Part shown: piece after piece, positions 47,905 through 59,365 of the stretch
Layout of the letters: every line of letters starts with the position of its first letter
Position numbering within the stretch: position 1 is the stretch's first letter
Source: Cinclus cinclus
Lineage: Eukaryota; Chordata; Aves; Passeriformes; Cinclidae
Assembly (NCBI RefSeq): GCF_963662255.1
Contig: NC_085072.1
Coordinates: 5,605,001-5,669,000, forward strand
DNA: 64,000 nt
Direction of reading: 5' to 3'
Made by a program: the position numbers and the translations under genes
Notes under the pieces: model-generated
What the model was told of the DNA's origin: nothing
What the model saw: the letters and a program-made list of their open reading frames with translations, nothing else
Database searches by the model: none

Positions 47905-50900
47905 CTGGAAGAGACAGAGTTGATGTCACGGGGTTGTTGCAGCAGCAGCAGCGATGCCCACAACGTCTCTGAAGCACCAGACAGCTCCTGCTGCCTCCTG
48001 CCAGACTCAGGGACACCACAGGAAGGTGGGGAAGGATCCTCACAAAGGATGCTGAGCACAGCGTGGAGCTGTGGGAGCCAACCAAAAATCAACAGAAACT
48101 TCAGCCCACAGGCAGAGCTGGCTGGAGATATCTGGGCAGGGTGAACAAACCTGACTGCTCCCAGGGGATGAGCAGGGCAGGAATGCCACCCAGCAGGAGA
48201 GGAAGGATGAATGAGCAAAGCTGTGTTGGAATGTGAAAACAGAGGCCTCTCTGAGTCCCTCAGAGAGAGAACAGAATGCAAGAATTAAACTAAAAACCTT
48301 TAGAAAAATTCAAGTTCATTAAGCCACACGGACATGAAATAGAGGTGTAAGCTTTAGTTTTAAGTAAGTAAAAATATGGTTTAAGTGCCATAAGGAGCAA
48401 AATTATTAGAATCTAGTGCAAAAAACAAGGTTCATAGACAAGTGAGAGTGCGTGCAGTGAGAGTTCAAAAACATAGTTCTAGACATAACAAAAATATAGT
48501 AAGAATATTGCTTATATTCTTCAGATAGAACAGATAGGCTATATGCACAAATTATACGTCAACTTTCATATTATAGAACCATAATTCTAATAGGTTTAGA
48601 AGAAATGCTTCAGATTCATGTTTTTAGCTCACTGAGTAATTTGTACATAAGAATCTGTGTATTGAGAGCTCTCTCCTGCTCTCTCTGCTCTCTCTCCCCT
48701 CACCATCATCATCACCCAGAAGAAGACAGGACCTGCTGCTGCAGTTTCAGCCTTCTCAGGGCCTTGCACCAGGAGCTGCTTCTACTTCTAATCGGGACTT
48801 TACTTCTATTTGGGACTCGGTGCTGAAAACATTTAGCACGGACTTTAACACTTAGGACTCTGCCTTTTGAGACTTTACAATAACTTTACAGCAGCTAACA
48901 ACTGCTCAGCTCTTTTGAGGGTACAAACCCACAACAATCCCGACAGGGCTGGGATGAACAGAGGGGTCCGCAGCTCTGAGCTGGCCCTGCTCTTCTGGGG
49001 GATGGGTGGGGAGGGAGCTGTGCTCACCTCCTCTCTGATCCACGCGCTGTATCCTGGGGGGCTGACTCCCAGCTGGATGATGCTGGCGGTCATGAGCACG
49101 GCCATGCAGATGGGAGACACGTACTTCCAGGTGTAGTAGTAGAATTGGTAGGGCCTGAAACCCAGCATTTCCGTCAGCTCCTGCATGAACCTGCCGAGGA
49201 AAGACATGGAATCCTGGTATCCCACACCTCCGAGTGAGAAACAGCCTCCCAGGAGCTCTGTTGGTGCTCAAGGTAGAGCCTGAAGAACTCATGGAAAAGT
49301 CCTCAGGACAAGACTATCTGAGCATTATCCAGAGCTGCCTTTGCTCTGGACAACTTCTGAACAGGAAGCGCTGTGGGGAGCAGCCTCCCACTCCAGAAGG
49401 ACCTGGAAAGCTCAGGAAAAAGGGTCATCACAAGTAACCGAGCATCAACCAGCAGGAGATACCCAGGAGAAGGACCCACTCCTGGGGCAGGAGGATCAAA
49501 GCGAACTGAATTCCTGCCTCTATAACTGGCCTTGGAGCATTTTCTCCTGGAGAAAAAGCCATGTGGAAAGGAGCTGGAGGGAGGGTTTTTAGTCAAGAGT
49601 TACAGCACACTTAATCCTTTTGCTGTGGCAGCTCCTTACTTCTTGGTGCCGTAAATCCAGGCCACAGCGATGTTCTCCAGGATGACCACGACGGTGAGCG
49701 GCAGCGTGGCTGAGTAATCATCAAACATGGTGACAAAGTAGTTTCCAGAACGCTGCACAAAGATCAGCCCCACTACGAAGGCGAAGATGCAGCAACCAAC
49801 TGTGGGGAGCAAATGGGCCTGGTCAGCAGAGCCCCCTGAGGGACACCAAGACCCCCACAAGGTCCATTCCCTGCATTGATATGGCCCAGTTCACCCCCCA
49901 CTATGTCCACGCTCTTCTTTAGTGACTTCTCAAGGCAACGGGGGCCCGCCCCCACCCTTCCCAAGGAAGTTGCAGGAGAAGAGACCTCACCTGTGAACAC
50001 TTCCTTCCGCACCTTGAAGGTGTCGATGATGGGCGTGGTGATGCCTGACATGGTCCCAATCATGCTCCCCAAGCCCAGGTTGATCAGCATCAAGAAGAAC
50101 ATGACAGACCAGAAGGGCGAGGCTGGGAAGTGGGTCATGGCTTCTGTGAAGGCAATGAAGGCCAGGCCAGTGCCTTGCACCGACTGTTGAGGTGGTGAGA
50201 GGACCAAAAGATGAGGAGAAACTCGTCAGACTTTGAGCCCCTGATGTCTCAGGTCTCCCTCACCAAACCCTCTTCAAGGAAAGTAAATCCCAGTCTGGTA
50301 CTGGAGATGAACTGGTGATGACCCTGCTAGACTTGTATTGGACAGAGCTTCTCCCACCCCAGGAGAACCCCTGTGTGCTGGGTAAACCCCAGGGAATTGG
50401 ATTCCCCATCCCTGGAGGGTCTCTAAAAGTTATTTTTCCAGATCCCTCTGCCCAGGATTGACACAGGGAGAGGCAATGGAGCAGGCAACCTGCTGGTCCA
50501 ACCAGGAGTGCCACCAGGTACCTTGTTGAGCTCATCCTCCAACAGGCAGGCATCCAGGCCCAGCTCTTTGAAGTGCCCCTCCTTCACCGTCATGATCACC
50601 CTGTACATCTCGTTGTAGTCCTTGGCAGTGAGGTGGGAGAAGTTCACGTGGGGCGGGATGAGGTCATGGCTCAGCACATTGGTGTTCAGGTAGCCCAAGA
50701 TCTTCTCAGCGTTCCTAAGGGAAGAGCAGAAGCTCTCAGGTGATGCAGGGCACCAGAGACACATTGGATTCATGCTCAAACTGCAGATTAAGAGCGCTTC
50801 TTGGGGCTGGATTTTAGGCTGGAGGAGCTGAATGTCCAGCTCCCTCAGCTACAGTGGTACATCTCTGGAAAACCAGGTCTTGACCACCAGGAACTTGGGT

Positions 50901-53900
50901 CCACCAAACCCCAGCATCATCCAGCTCCAGAGCACTTTTCTGCCCCCAGACCCACCACAACCAGCAGCAGCAAACACCTGCCCACCCCAAAGAGAGAAAA
51001 AGCAAATCTTACTCCACCACACATTTCTCGTTCATGATGTTGGCCTTGAAGCCCAGCACAGCAAACACAACCAGGGTGGCCAGCACAGACGTGAAGAAGT
51101 TGATGAAGGATACCAGGGTGGCATCGAAGTGGCAGTTGTTGTCCTGTTTGTTGTAGCTGGAGAAGGCAATGACGCCCCCAAAACCCAGGCCCAAGGCGAA
51201 GAAAACCTGTGTGGCTGCTTCACGCCACACCTGGGGGTCCAGCATCTTGTCCAGCTTGGAAGGAAGACAGGAGAAGAAGTCAGGTAGCCTGGTGGCCCCA
51301 TCCCAGAGCTACATTAAAAGGGCTGGGTTGGTTTTGGAGCAGCTGTGGGCTCTTTTGGTGTGGAAGGAAACGATCTCTAAGGCCCTTTCCAACCCAAACC
51401 ATTCCGTGATTCCATGATCTGCCATAGTCAGGTCTGGCTTTACCCAGCACTCACAGGTCCTTCGCATTCACACAGAGGGGGAAACTGAGGCATGGAGAGG
51501 ACAGGACAAGGTTTGACCTGACCACATCTCTGCCTGCTCTACCTGCCCCACAGGCCTAACTGGGGGTTCCATCTCTCCCAGCTCAACTTCCAGTCAGTGT
51601 CCCCCCAGCCCAGGGAACTACCACAGCCATGGGTCTCCATCTTCCCCTGGCCCTCTCCTGCTTCCAGAGCAGCTGGAGCATTGAAATCAAACAACCTGGC
51701 TGGGGGGTTCTTTTAACTCCTGATTCCCCCCCCCAGCCACATCCCCCCTCTCCTGGGAGCCAGAGCTACAGCCTGGAGGCTTCCCAGCATCCCTCATCAA
51801 GGGACCATAATTAATGTCTTCTATCAGCCTCGCCGCCTGAGCTGATTCATCTACATCTCTGCTTAATTAATTAATTAGCTGGTTAATTAATAAGTGCATA
51901 CCACCAGCAGAGGTTTTGCTGCCAGACAGCATCTGTCCATTAAATCTTTATATTTATATATTCCCTTGGGCACCTCTGTGCCCCCCACCCTGGCAGTTGG
52001 GTAGCTGAGGATGGTGAGTTTGTGAGGCTCGAGGCTGTCTTGGCCACACCCTGAATTTTGGGAGCCACTCCACATCCTAATGATCCATCAGGATCCCCAA
52101 GTTTGGGGCTGGTACTCCGGTTTTTGGGGTGGGTGGGTGGGGAGGAAAATAAGGGGAATAATCAGAGAATAAAAGAAAATAGGGCATGACCAGCCAGGAG
52201 GGGAATGTGCTTGGAGTGTGCTGGGCTTGGAGCTCTCACCTTGGGTGTGAACATGTGCATGATGCCATCCACTGCCCCACGCAGCAGCAGCCCCCGCACC
52301 AAGAAGCAAACGAGCACCAGGTATGGGAAGAGGGAGCTGAAATACATCACCTGGAGCAAGACGGATGAACACAGCACAGCCTCAGTTCCTGCCCCTGGGC
52401 CCAGCCACCTTCCCATCCAACCTACGGACAGCTCACAGGGGGAGAAGGAGCATTTCCCTCCCCAGGATCGGGTTGGCTCCCCGGGGATAAACTGTGGGAC
52501 CCCTCGGAGCAGGGTGGTGCAGGTGGTTGGGCAGCAGCCAGGCAGAAAGGAAGCTGGGGGTATGGACAGACAGCAGGAAGGACATAAGCCAGCAGTGTGC
52601 CCTCATGGCCAGGAAGGCCAATGGCACCTGGCCTGGATCAGGAATGGTGTGGCCAGCAGGACCACTGGTGAGGCCTCACCTCGAGTGCTGTGTCCAGTTC
52701 TGGGCTCCCCAGTGTAGGAAGGACATGGAGGGGCTGGAGCATGTCCAGAGAAGGGTAACAAGGCTGGTGAGGGGTCTGGAACACAAGTCCTGTGAGGAGT
52801 GGCTGAGGGAGCTGGGGATGTTTATCCTGGAGAAGAGGAGGCTCAGGGGAGACCTCACCACTCTCTACAACTCCCTGACAGGAGGGAGCAGCCAGGAGAG
52901 GTCAGGCTCTGCTCCCAGGGAACAGCAACAGGACAAGAGGACACGGCCTTAAGCTGCACCAGGGAAGGTTTAGGCTGGGCTTTAGTAAGAAGATCTTCAC
53001 GAAAGGAGTGATTGGGCATTGGAATGGGCTGCCCAGGGAGGTCACGGTCCCTGGAGCTGTTCAGGGAAAGCCTGGATGTAACACTGAGTGCCATCGTCTG
53101 GGTGACACGGTGGTATTAGGTCACAGGTTGGACTCCATGACCTCAAAGGTCTTTTACAGACTGATTCTAATTGATTCTGTGAAGTGCTGGAGCTCAGGGG
53201 GATTCCCTGTGCTAGTGTGGCTGAGCCCTGGCTGCTTGTGTCAGCCAAGCTAAACATCTTCCCTACACCCTCTTCTTATCTTATTCTGGGTTCCTCCAGA
53301 GGTCACCCCAACTGTGGGGAGGGTGTGAGCACCCCAGAGGACACAGCATTCCAGGGATACCCCAGAGCAGGGCAGGAGAGTGTGGTCCAGGCAGGTTCCT
53401 GCTTCCAGGACAGAGCCCAGCCAGGCCCAGGTGGCCACCAACACCCACCTTCCCCGAGGACTGGATGCCTTTGATCATGGCCAAGCCAACAAGGCTCCAG
53501 GCCACCAGCAAACACAGGGTCATCTTCCAGTTAAGCCCCCCGCTCTCAGAGATGGAGTTGGAGATGTCCAGGGTCTCCCGGTACCAGAAGTAGGTGGTGG
53601 CCGAGCTCCTCTCGCATTCGGTCTCCACAACTGCAACAGAGCAGAGGCAGGAGAGCATGAGAGGGAGAGTCATCCACTGTCTCTGGATTGATCAAATGTC
53701 ACAGACCCACTGGAGCCAGCCAGGCAAGGGAGACACCTCGAGAAACTGAGGGGCAGAAATTAATGGGGCTCAATACTAGCAGGGAAAAGAAGAGACAGGA
53801 CATAAAACCACTGCCAGGTGAAAATGAGATGTTAAATACATGGAGAGACATTTTCATTTGCTGTAAAACCTCTCAGAGAGTCCCAAGCTGATGCTCAGAT

Positions 53901-56900
53901 GTTATTACACACCATTAGCTCCATCCATGTCTCAGTCAGGCAGTGCAGCAGCCCCTGCCTGACTCTCGCTGCCTCCCTCCATGGTCCTGGGGCAGATCTC
54001 GGCCTCAAGCACTGAGGCAGCCTGAAAATCCCATCAGTGGGGACTCTGCATTCCCAAAGTGGCATGAGATCCCATCAATGGAGTCAGAGAGCACTGGAGA
54101 CATCCATCCAAACCCAATGGGAAGCTCTCCATATGGTCATGGCAGCCGGGCCAGAGAGGACCCAGTGCCCCAGGAGACACCTCTACCTCCTGCAGCCCCA
54201 CCTTCTGTTGGGGGTGATGACAGGTCCCACGGTGTCCCACAGCGTCCCACAGCCCCCCTTCCCTGGAAACTGCTCCCTCCCAGCTGAGCTTCCCCCTCCC
54301 TCACCGGCCACCGAGCCGTTCTTCACGATGGGGCACTCGCTCCAGGGCAGGGGGTACTGGAAGGACTTGAAGAAGTAAAAGATGCTCCAGCCGATGATGA
54401 CGTTGTAATAGAGACCAACAAAAAAACAGACCTGGGCAGGGAGGAAGGAGAAGGGCATGGCATCAAACCACAGGGCAGTGCCACTATCCCCAGGGCACTT
54501 CTCTCTGCAGGGAGCAGAGGGAGGCCAGGCTGCTGGGACCAGGGGGTGGGTGCATTCCCAAACCATTCCCAAACCAGCCCCCTAGCCATGAGTGGAGCTG
54601 GTAAAACACCTCTTGAGCCTCCCATGGGGCTCCTCGAGTTTTGCCTCATCCCTGAGGTGGGGCTAGAGGGTCCCCGGGAGTGCTCACCAGGCAGCTGGCG
54701 TAGCCGATGCCTCCCAGGCGGGGACAGATGTAATTCCAGACGCCGATGCTGCCCCGGCGGATCCGCTGCCCCACTGCCAGCTCCAGGAAGAACAGGGGCA
54801 GCCCGATGATGATGAGCAGGACCAGGTATGGGACCAGGTAGGCACCTGGAAGGGGAGAGGAAGGTCATTATAGATCTCCCTGCTCCAGTGCGGCCAAGGA
54901 CAGATGGACATGGGTGGACAAGCTGGGCAGACCTGTGACAGGCTCTGCCTGGTCCATCGGTTCATTTGCCAACAGCCTCAGGTTGTTCCAGGGCAGGGAG
55001 GCTTAGATTGGATATTAGAACAAATTTCTTCGTGGAAAGCATGGTCAGGCACTGGCACAGCCTATCCAGGGCAGCAGAGGAATCCCCATCCCTGCAAGGG
55101 TTCAAAAACTGTACATGTGCCTCTTGGGGACATGGGCTAGCGGTGGCCTTGTGGGTTAATGGTTGGACTCAGTGATCTTAGAGGGCTTTTCCAACCTAAA
55201 TATTTCCATGATTTTGTGATCCAGGAATGCAGATCAGAGCTTGGCCAGAGGAGAAGCTATGGAGAGGAGCAAACACGTGTGTGGACAGAAAGGGTGCAGC
55301 ATCCCTGATGGTGTTAGATAGACCCCAAAGACTTCCTGAATCGACACAGACAAACCTCCACGTGCCAGGAGCCGCCTCCACGAACTGACCCCTGGGGAAT
55401 TCCCGACCATCTCAGACACAGAGGAGCCGTCCTCTTTCCCCAGGCACAGCCAAGCCCCCTGTGCCACCACATCCCCTGGACATCCCACACTCCCAGCAGC
55501 AGCAGCACCATGCCATGTGCCACCCTGAGCGGTCCAGGGAGTAGAAACAACTGAGATGAAAAACTTGGTTAGTGTCTGGCTGATGGTTGAGGCTGGAGAG
55601 GAGTCAGTGCTTCCCGAGGCACAACTGATGGCCCTGAAGGATGCGATGACTCACGCTGCAGCCCGGCTGAGCAACGGCCCCAGCTCCTGCCAGGAGCTGA
55701 GGAAAGGGCTCAGGACAACGTGCCTGGCTCCTGCAGGGCAGCAGACGGTCCAAAGACAACAGAAATTCCCGCCTGGATTGACACCCCGTGACAACCACGA
55801 CTCCAAGCAGGACCTGCGGTGTTAGAAGTCTGGGAGTTTTGAACTTTCGGTGATTTCTGATTCTGACCCTCAAAAGAACACTGCTTTGACTTGAGGCTTT
55901 GGAGAAGGCTTCCAAAATTGAGTGATGGAGTTAGAGTCAGTGGTAGTTTTGCAGAAGTGTGTAATATCACATGGCAAAGGGTTTGGAATTTGGGGTTTTA
56001 GAATAGAGTAATAGGTATGGGACAAGATGGAGGTTCTTGGGTGTTGGCTCGTCTTCCTTCTTGTTCCTTCTTCTTCTTGATTTTAAGTTGTAATTTTTGG
56101 TTGGATGGAAAGTACCGAAGTGCAGGTGACAGGTGTTTTTTCAAAAGTATAAATAATACAGATGTTAGTTTTTAATTGGATACTTAGGCCTTAAAAGACC
56201 TTGTAATGAGCAAGGTCCAGCTCTGTTTTCTCACTTTTAGCTTGTTAGCTATAGGTGCTATGGAACTCACTGTGCTTTAGATAAGAATTAATAAACAACC
56301 AAGTCTGAACACAAAAATCCATCTCTCGTGCCTCAATCCCAACTCTGAGTGAAGACAGAAGAAAAAAGAACATAGCCACTAATATGTGGTGCCACTAATA
56401 CTGGGACAGGGGTGCTGCTCCAAGGAGGGACTCTGCAAAGCAGATCAGCCCTGCCATGGTTGGGGAGGGTGTGTCAATAAACACGGGTAAGGAGAGAAAT
56501 TGAGGTGCAGGAGCCCTGGGTGATCGAAAGGGTAAAAAAGGAGAGGCAGAAAGCAGAGCTAGAGCTCGGGGAAATTCAGGAAGGGCCATGAGCATCCCAT
56601 CTCTGCAACACTCTCCTGGGTACCTCAACCTACAGATAGGTGGACATGAAACAGATGGACAGATTCAGATGCAAATTTGCCCAGTAGTGGAGATTTTCTT
56701 CCCGTGATGCTTGGAAAGGTGCACAGCAGCTCACGCCTGTGCAGCACCGCCAGTCCCTGCTGGCTCCCGGCACTCCGAGTCCTGGGAATTTGGCTCCAGC
56801 CCATCCTGCCACCAGCACACAGCCATTCTCCCCTGCAGACATCTGCTCCAGGAGCAGGAGAGAAAGCAGCTGCTGCCATCACATCTTGGAGCTGCTCAGA

Positions 56901-58938
56901 GCCACCAGGAAGGGTCTGTTTGTCCATCCCTCCCAAACTCCTGCATCTGCTGGATGGCAGCATCCTCCTGGCCTGGTGGATATCCCAGCCAAGAGGGTTT
57001 GACATGGCAGGAGGAAAAGACAGAGAATCAATATCTCAATATGGGACAGACAGATGATGCCACTTGGGCAAAAGAAAAACCCCTGCAAAGCCCAGAAATC
57101 TGCTGCTCAAGCCAGTTCCCAGCTCCATGCCTCAGTTTCCCCATCTGTAGAATAGTGGCAATGCTTGAGGCAGCCTGTAAAGTCTTTTAATTCCTGCTGC
57201 AGAAAGATGTTCTATCACAGCAAGGAGCTCCTAAAAGCAGCTGCTTGTGCCAGTCCCTGCGTGGCTCACCCCTGGATCCCACCACAGGGTGGGTCAAAAC
57301 CCTGCTCATCTCCTGTTGCAGCAGTGTCTCAGTTCCCATCCCCATTCCGCATCCCATCTAGTCTGGTGTCCAAAACTCCATCTTTAATGCTCCCCATGTA
57401 CAGACAGCTAGATCAGTCCTGGATTTGAGGAATACACCAGGAGGAATCCCAGCCTGGCCATACCAGTTACACCTCCTTTCTCCCAGCACCCACATGGCTG
57501 AGGCCAAAGCTCCCCAAATACCCAGGACAGCAGAGTGCTCAGCATAAGATGAGGATTTTTAATAAATTACACTAATGATGCTTAATTAAGGATTGCTGTG
57601 GGCATGGGGAAACTGAGGCACATCTGGGTTAAGTCCTTATAGAGAAGAAGGATGCTGGTTCTCCATCCTCTGGGCCTGAGCTGGTTCTAAACCTCATTTA
57701 ATGGGGAAAACTTCCTTGGCATTTAGAGGCCAGCTGTGGACAGCTGTGTAATGAAGCCAGCAGGGCTGTACCCACCTCTACCACCCCGAATTTGGGGTGA
57801 ACACACCGTGCAGAGCCGTGCTGTGCCAAAACCGAGAGAGCTGGAGCCCAAGCAGGCACTGGGAGGTGCTGGGATGCAGGAGCCAGGCACAGCCGGCTCC
57901 ATCCCGCACGGGCAGGGAATGGGGGGTGAGCAGCTCCGGGAGGGGAGTGCTGACTGCACAGGTCTCTGTTTGGCAGAATGACTCATCCTGACGATGACAC
58001 CGGAGAGGTTTTAATTATTGAGAGCGCTGCGGGTTCGGCAGCTGCAGGGCTGGGACCGTGGCAAAGGATGCAGGGCTGGCGACAGCAGAGCTCCGGGGGA
58101 CAGGGCCACTGTGCTGGTCCTGGCTCCCTCCAACATAGGAAGGGACTGGGTTTGGATTAATGATGAGGAACCCACTCTCTCATCAGGGTCATGAAGGGTG
58201 GTGGGGCTCAGCACAGCTGGGAAAGACCTGGCCCAAGGAGGAGGTGTGTGGACTGGGCTGAGGGAAAGGCCCGGCTTGAAGGGGGACTTGGGAATGGAAC
58301 CACAAAATGTGGCTTCAAGGGCTCAGGACTCTCTTCCTTTTTTAGCCCTGATTTCCAAATTGCCCCAACAGGAGTCAGGGGGTGCGGCCAGAAATCCTGG
58401 CTCCCAATCTGGGACTCACTGTGACTTTGGAGCGGGCAGAGGGACAGCCTTTAGGAAGAGTCCATCCTGGAGATTTCCACATCTCAGCACAGCTTCTGGA
58501 AGCCCTTTCCCCCTTCAGAGCCCAAACAACCCATTTTAGAGCCCAAATTACCCCTGTCCTCTCCCAGGATCCACAGCCCAACATGCGGGGAGGCAGGACT
58601 GGGTCACACCTTCTTCTCCAAGGGCTGATCCCAACCCTGCCCCATCTCTCACCTCCTCCGTTCTTCTGGCAGAGGTAGGGGAAGCGCCAGACGTTGCCCA
58701 GCCCCACGGAGTAGCCGATTTGTGCCAGGATGTACTGCAGCTTGCTGTTCCACGCCGGCCGGTTCTCCGCGTCCAGGTCCTCATCTCCCTCCTTCTGTTT
58801 GTCCCAGGTCTCCCCTGCCACGTTCAGGACGCTGCGTTTGTAGTCCACGGGCTCCTGGTGGGCCAGCAGGTCGGCCACCGACTCGGTGACATGCTCGCTG
58901 CTGTGCTCCCGCTGCGTCACCTTGCTGTTCTTCGGCAT
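47536..58938 (-). CDS. SLC6A17: SLC6A17 (NTT4), vesicular neutral amino-acid transporter, whole coding span of 11 exons
   Basis: Eleven exons splice to 2184 nt, 727 residues, the length I recall for the human protein. The family is Na+-dependent neurotransmitter symporters with 12 membrane helices. NTT4 sits on synaptic vesicles and loads neutral amino acids such as Pro, Gly, Leu, Ala and Gln. The sequence shows the TM1 signature [10 protein letters not shown] (79-88), a conserved second extracellular loop with sequon N186, a large fourth loop with N393, and the TM6 stretch [19 protein letters not shown]. The long C-terminal tail has [17 protein letters not shown] and ends in STPESEL. The start is fixed by [16 protein letters not shown], the known N-terminus. 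Splice sites are all GT-AG. SLC6A15 is the nearest paralogue but differs at both ends. In human, loss of SLC6A17 causes recessive intellectual disability. Confidence 0.98.
48224..48945. mobile_element. solo LTR-like insertion in SLC6A17 intron 10
   Basis: A 722-bp AT-rich block with sharp edges in an otherwise GC-rich intron. Its ends are inverted: it begins TGTTGGAAT and ends ATCCCGACA, the TG...CA form of a retroviral LTR. The flanks aagctg (left) and gggctg (right) match at 4 of 6 bases and could be a decayed target duplication. No internal retroviral genes are present. The strand was not resolved because no clear poly(A) signal is seen. The family was not identified. Confidence 0.5.
49028..49190 (-). 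CDS. SLC6A17: SLC6A17 coding exon 10
   Basis: Acceptor CTCGGCAG, donor GTGAGC. Residues 552-605: [23 protein letters not shown] followed by TM11 and a loop ending SAWIREE. Longest identity is kept in 20-residue pieces such as [11 protein letters not shown]. Confidence 0.97.
49191..49639 (-). other. SLC6A17 intron between coding exons 9 and 10
   Basis: 0.45 kb, GTAAGG...CTCGGCAG; nothing recognised. Confidence 0.85.
49640..49799 (-). CDS. SLC6A17: SLC6A17 coding exon 9
   Basis: Acceptor CCCACAG, donor GTAAGG. Residues 499-550: TM9, the [14 protein letters not shown] loop and TM10, ending WIYGTK. Confidence 0.97.
49991..50183 (-). CDS. SLC6A17: SLC6A17 coding exon 8
   Basis: Acceptor TCAACAG, donor GTGAGG. 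Residues 434-497: [17 protein letters not shown] and TM8 ([19 protein letters not shown]), near the sodium site in this fold. Confidence 0.97.
50522..50714 (-). CDS. SLC6A17: SLC6A17 coding exon 7
   Basis: Acceptor CCCTTAG, donor GTACCT. Residues 370-433: the long fourth extracellular loop, including sequon N393-F-S and the CLLEDELNK segment. Confidence 0.97.
51013..51254 (-). CDS. SLC6A17: SLC6A17 coding exon 6
   Basis: Acceptor TTCCAAG, donor GTAAGA. Residues 289-368: TM6 with the unwound-helix region ([19 protein letters not shown]) and TM7. This is the substrate and sodium-site part of the fold. Confidence 0.97.
51255..52239 (-). other. SLC6A17 intron between coding exons 5 and 6
   Basis: 0.99 kb. 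A CR1 tail lies at 51300-51420 and a TTAA-repeat patch at about 51865-51895; the rest is unique. Confidence 0.85.
51300..51420 (+). mobile_element. CR1 LINE 3' tail in SLC6A17 intron 5
   Basis: AGGCCCTTTCCAACCCAAAC then ATTCCGTGATTCCATGAT. Antisense to the gene. Confidence 0.78.
52240..52350 (-). CDS. SLC6A17: SLC6A17 coding exon 5
   Basis: Acceptor GCTCCAG, donor GTGAGA. 37 codons, phase 0 at both ends: TM5 ([19 protein letters not shown]) and the following loop ending MFTPK. Confidence 0.97.
52560..53182 (+). mobile_element. CR1 LINE 3' fragment, longest copy, SLC6A17 intron 4
   Basis: Unbroken CR1 order: CCTCGAGTGCTGTGTCCAGT, GAGTGGCTGAGGGAGCTGGG, GAAGAGGAGGCTCAGGGGAG, GGCATTGGAATGGGCTGCCC, then TTGGACTCCATGACCTCAAA and an ATTCTAATTGATTCTGTG end. 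The copy reads as relatively well preserved. Antisense to the gene. Confidence 0.93.
53449..53630 (-). CDS. SLC6A17: SLC6A17 coding exon 4
   Basis: Acceptor GTTGCAG, donor GTGGGT. Residues 192-251: rest of the large loop ([16 protein letters not shown]) and TM4 up to KGIQSSGK. Confidence 0.97.
53631..54304 (-). other. SLC6A17 intron between coding exons 3 and 4
   Basis: 0.67 kb, GTGAGG...GTTGCAG; nothing recognised. Confidence 0.85.
54305..54431 (-). CDS. SLC6A17: SLC6A17 coding exon 3
   Basis: Acceptor CTGCCCAG, donor GTGAGG. Residues 149-190: TM3 ([17 protein letters not shown]) and the start of the large extracellular loop, with sequon N186-G-S. Confidence 0.97.
54688..54845 (-). CDS. 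SLC6A17: SLC6A17 coding exon 2
   Basis: Acceptor TTCCAG, donor GTGAGC. Residues 97-148 carry the end of TM1, TM2 ([20 protein letters not shown]) and the [10 protein letters not shown] loop typical of the family. Confidence 0.97.
54990..55222 (+). mobile_element. CR1 LINE 3' end in SLC6A17 intron 1
   Basis: TTGGATATTAGAACAAATTTC, GGTTAATGGTTGGACTCAGT and TTTTCCAACCTAAATATTTC: the classic CR1 end. Antisense to the gene. Confidence 0.9.
55820..56395 (+). mobile_element. LTR-like insertion in SLC6A17 intron, antisense to the gene
   Basis: A 0.58-kb AT-rich block starting TGTTAGAAG. It carries a TATA-type box (about 56147-56153) and, 140 nt on, AATAAA (56288-56293), the U3-R-U5 order of an LTR on the plus strand. 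The right edge is uncertain. A TGGTGCC run shortly after it is reminiscent of a primer-binding site. No gag or pol frame follows, so at most a solo LTR with a scrap of leader remains. Confidence 0.45.
58653..58938 (-). CDS. SLC6A17: SLC6A17 coding exon 1
   Basis: Residues 1-95 plus one base: cytoplasmic N-terminus rich in acidic residues, then TM1 with [17 protein letters not shown]. The donor is GTGAGA. An acceptor (CCACGCAG, ending at 59049) lies 110 nt above the ATG, so the exon probably starts at 59048 and is preceded by a non-coding first exon that I could not place. Confidence 0.97.
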
Positions 58939-59221
58939 CGGGACGGCTCCGGGGCGGGGTGGAGGGAGGGAAGAGGATGAATGTCCCGCAGGGAACGGTG
59001 AAATGTGTGAGCTACAGCTCGGGCTCACCACCTCTTCATCAGCGGGACCTGCGTGGGGAAGGGAACAGCTGGGGTCAGTTGGCTTTGTCTTATCCCCAGG
59101 TGGGACTGGTAGCAGTAGGTGAAAAGTGTCTCCATCCCCCCACCGTGTCCTGGGGACCTTCATGTGAACCTGGAGGGTCTCCTGCTCCAGGAATGATGGA
59201 CCAGGAGCAATGTTCTGGCTG

Positions 59222-59365
59222 AGAATTAGAGAATGCCAGGATGGTTTGGGTGGGAAGGGACCTTAAAGCTCATCCAACCCCACATGGGAAGGGACCTTTC
59301 TATAGACTAGGCTGCTTTAAGTCCCATCCAACCCGGCCTTGGACGTTTCCAGAGATGCGGCAGCC
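59222..59365 (-). mobile_element. CR1 LINE 3' end
   Basis: Inverted tail ATGGTTTGGGTGGGAAGGGA, CTTAAAGCTCATCCAACCCC, then CCAACCCGGCCTTGGACGTT. Confidence 0.87.

Larger units (their letters stand above)
54846..58652 (-). other. SLC6A17 first internal intron
   Basis: 3.8 kb. It holds an antisense CR1 3' end (about 54990-55222) and an LTR-like insertion (about 55820-56395); the rest is unique sequence. Confidence 0.85.

Noticed and set aside
48224..56430. Two LTRs of one provirus flanking SLC6A17 exons
   Set aside because: The two blocks do not share sequence, and host exons lie between them in normal order.
47536..58938. Identity as SLC6A15
   Set aside because: The N-terminus MPKNSKVTQ and C-terminus STPESEL, the 727-residue length and the neighbour KCNC4 fit SLC6A17.
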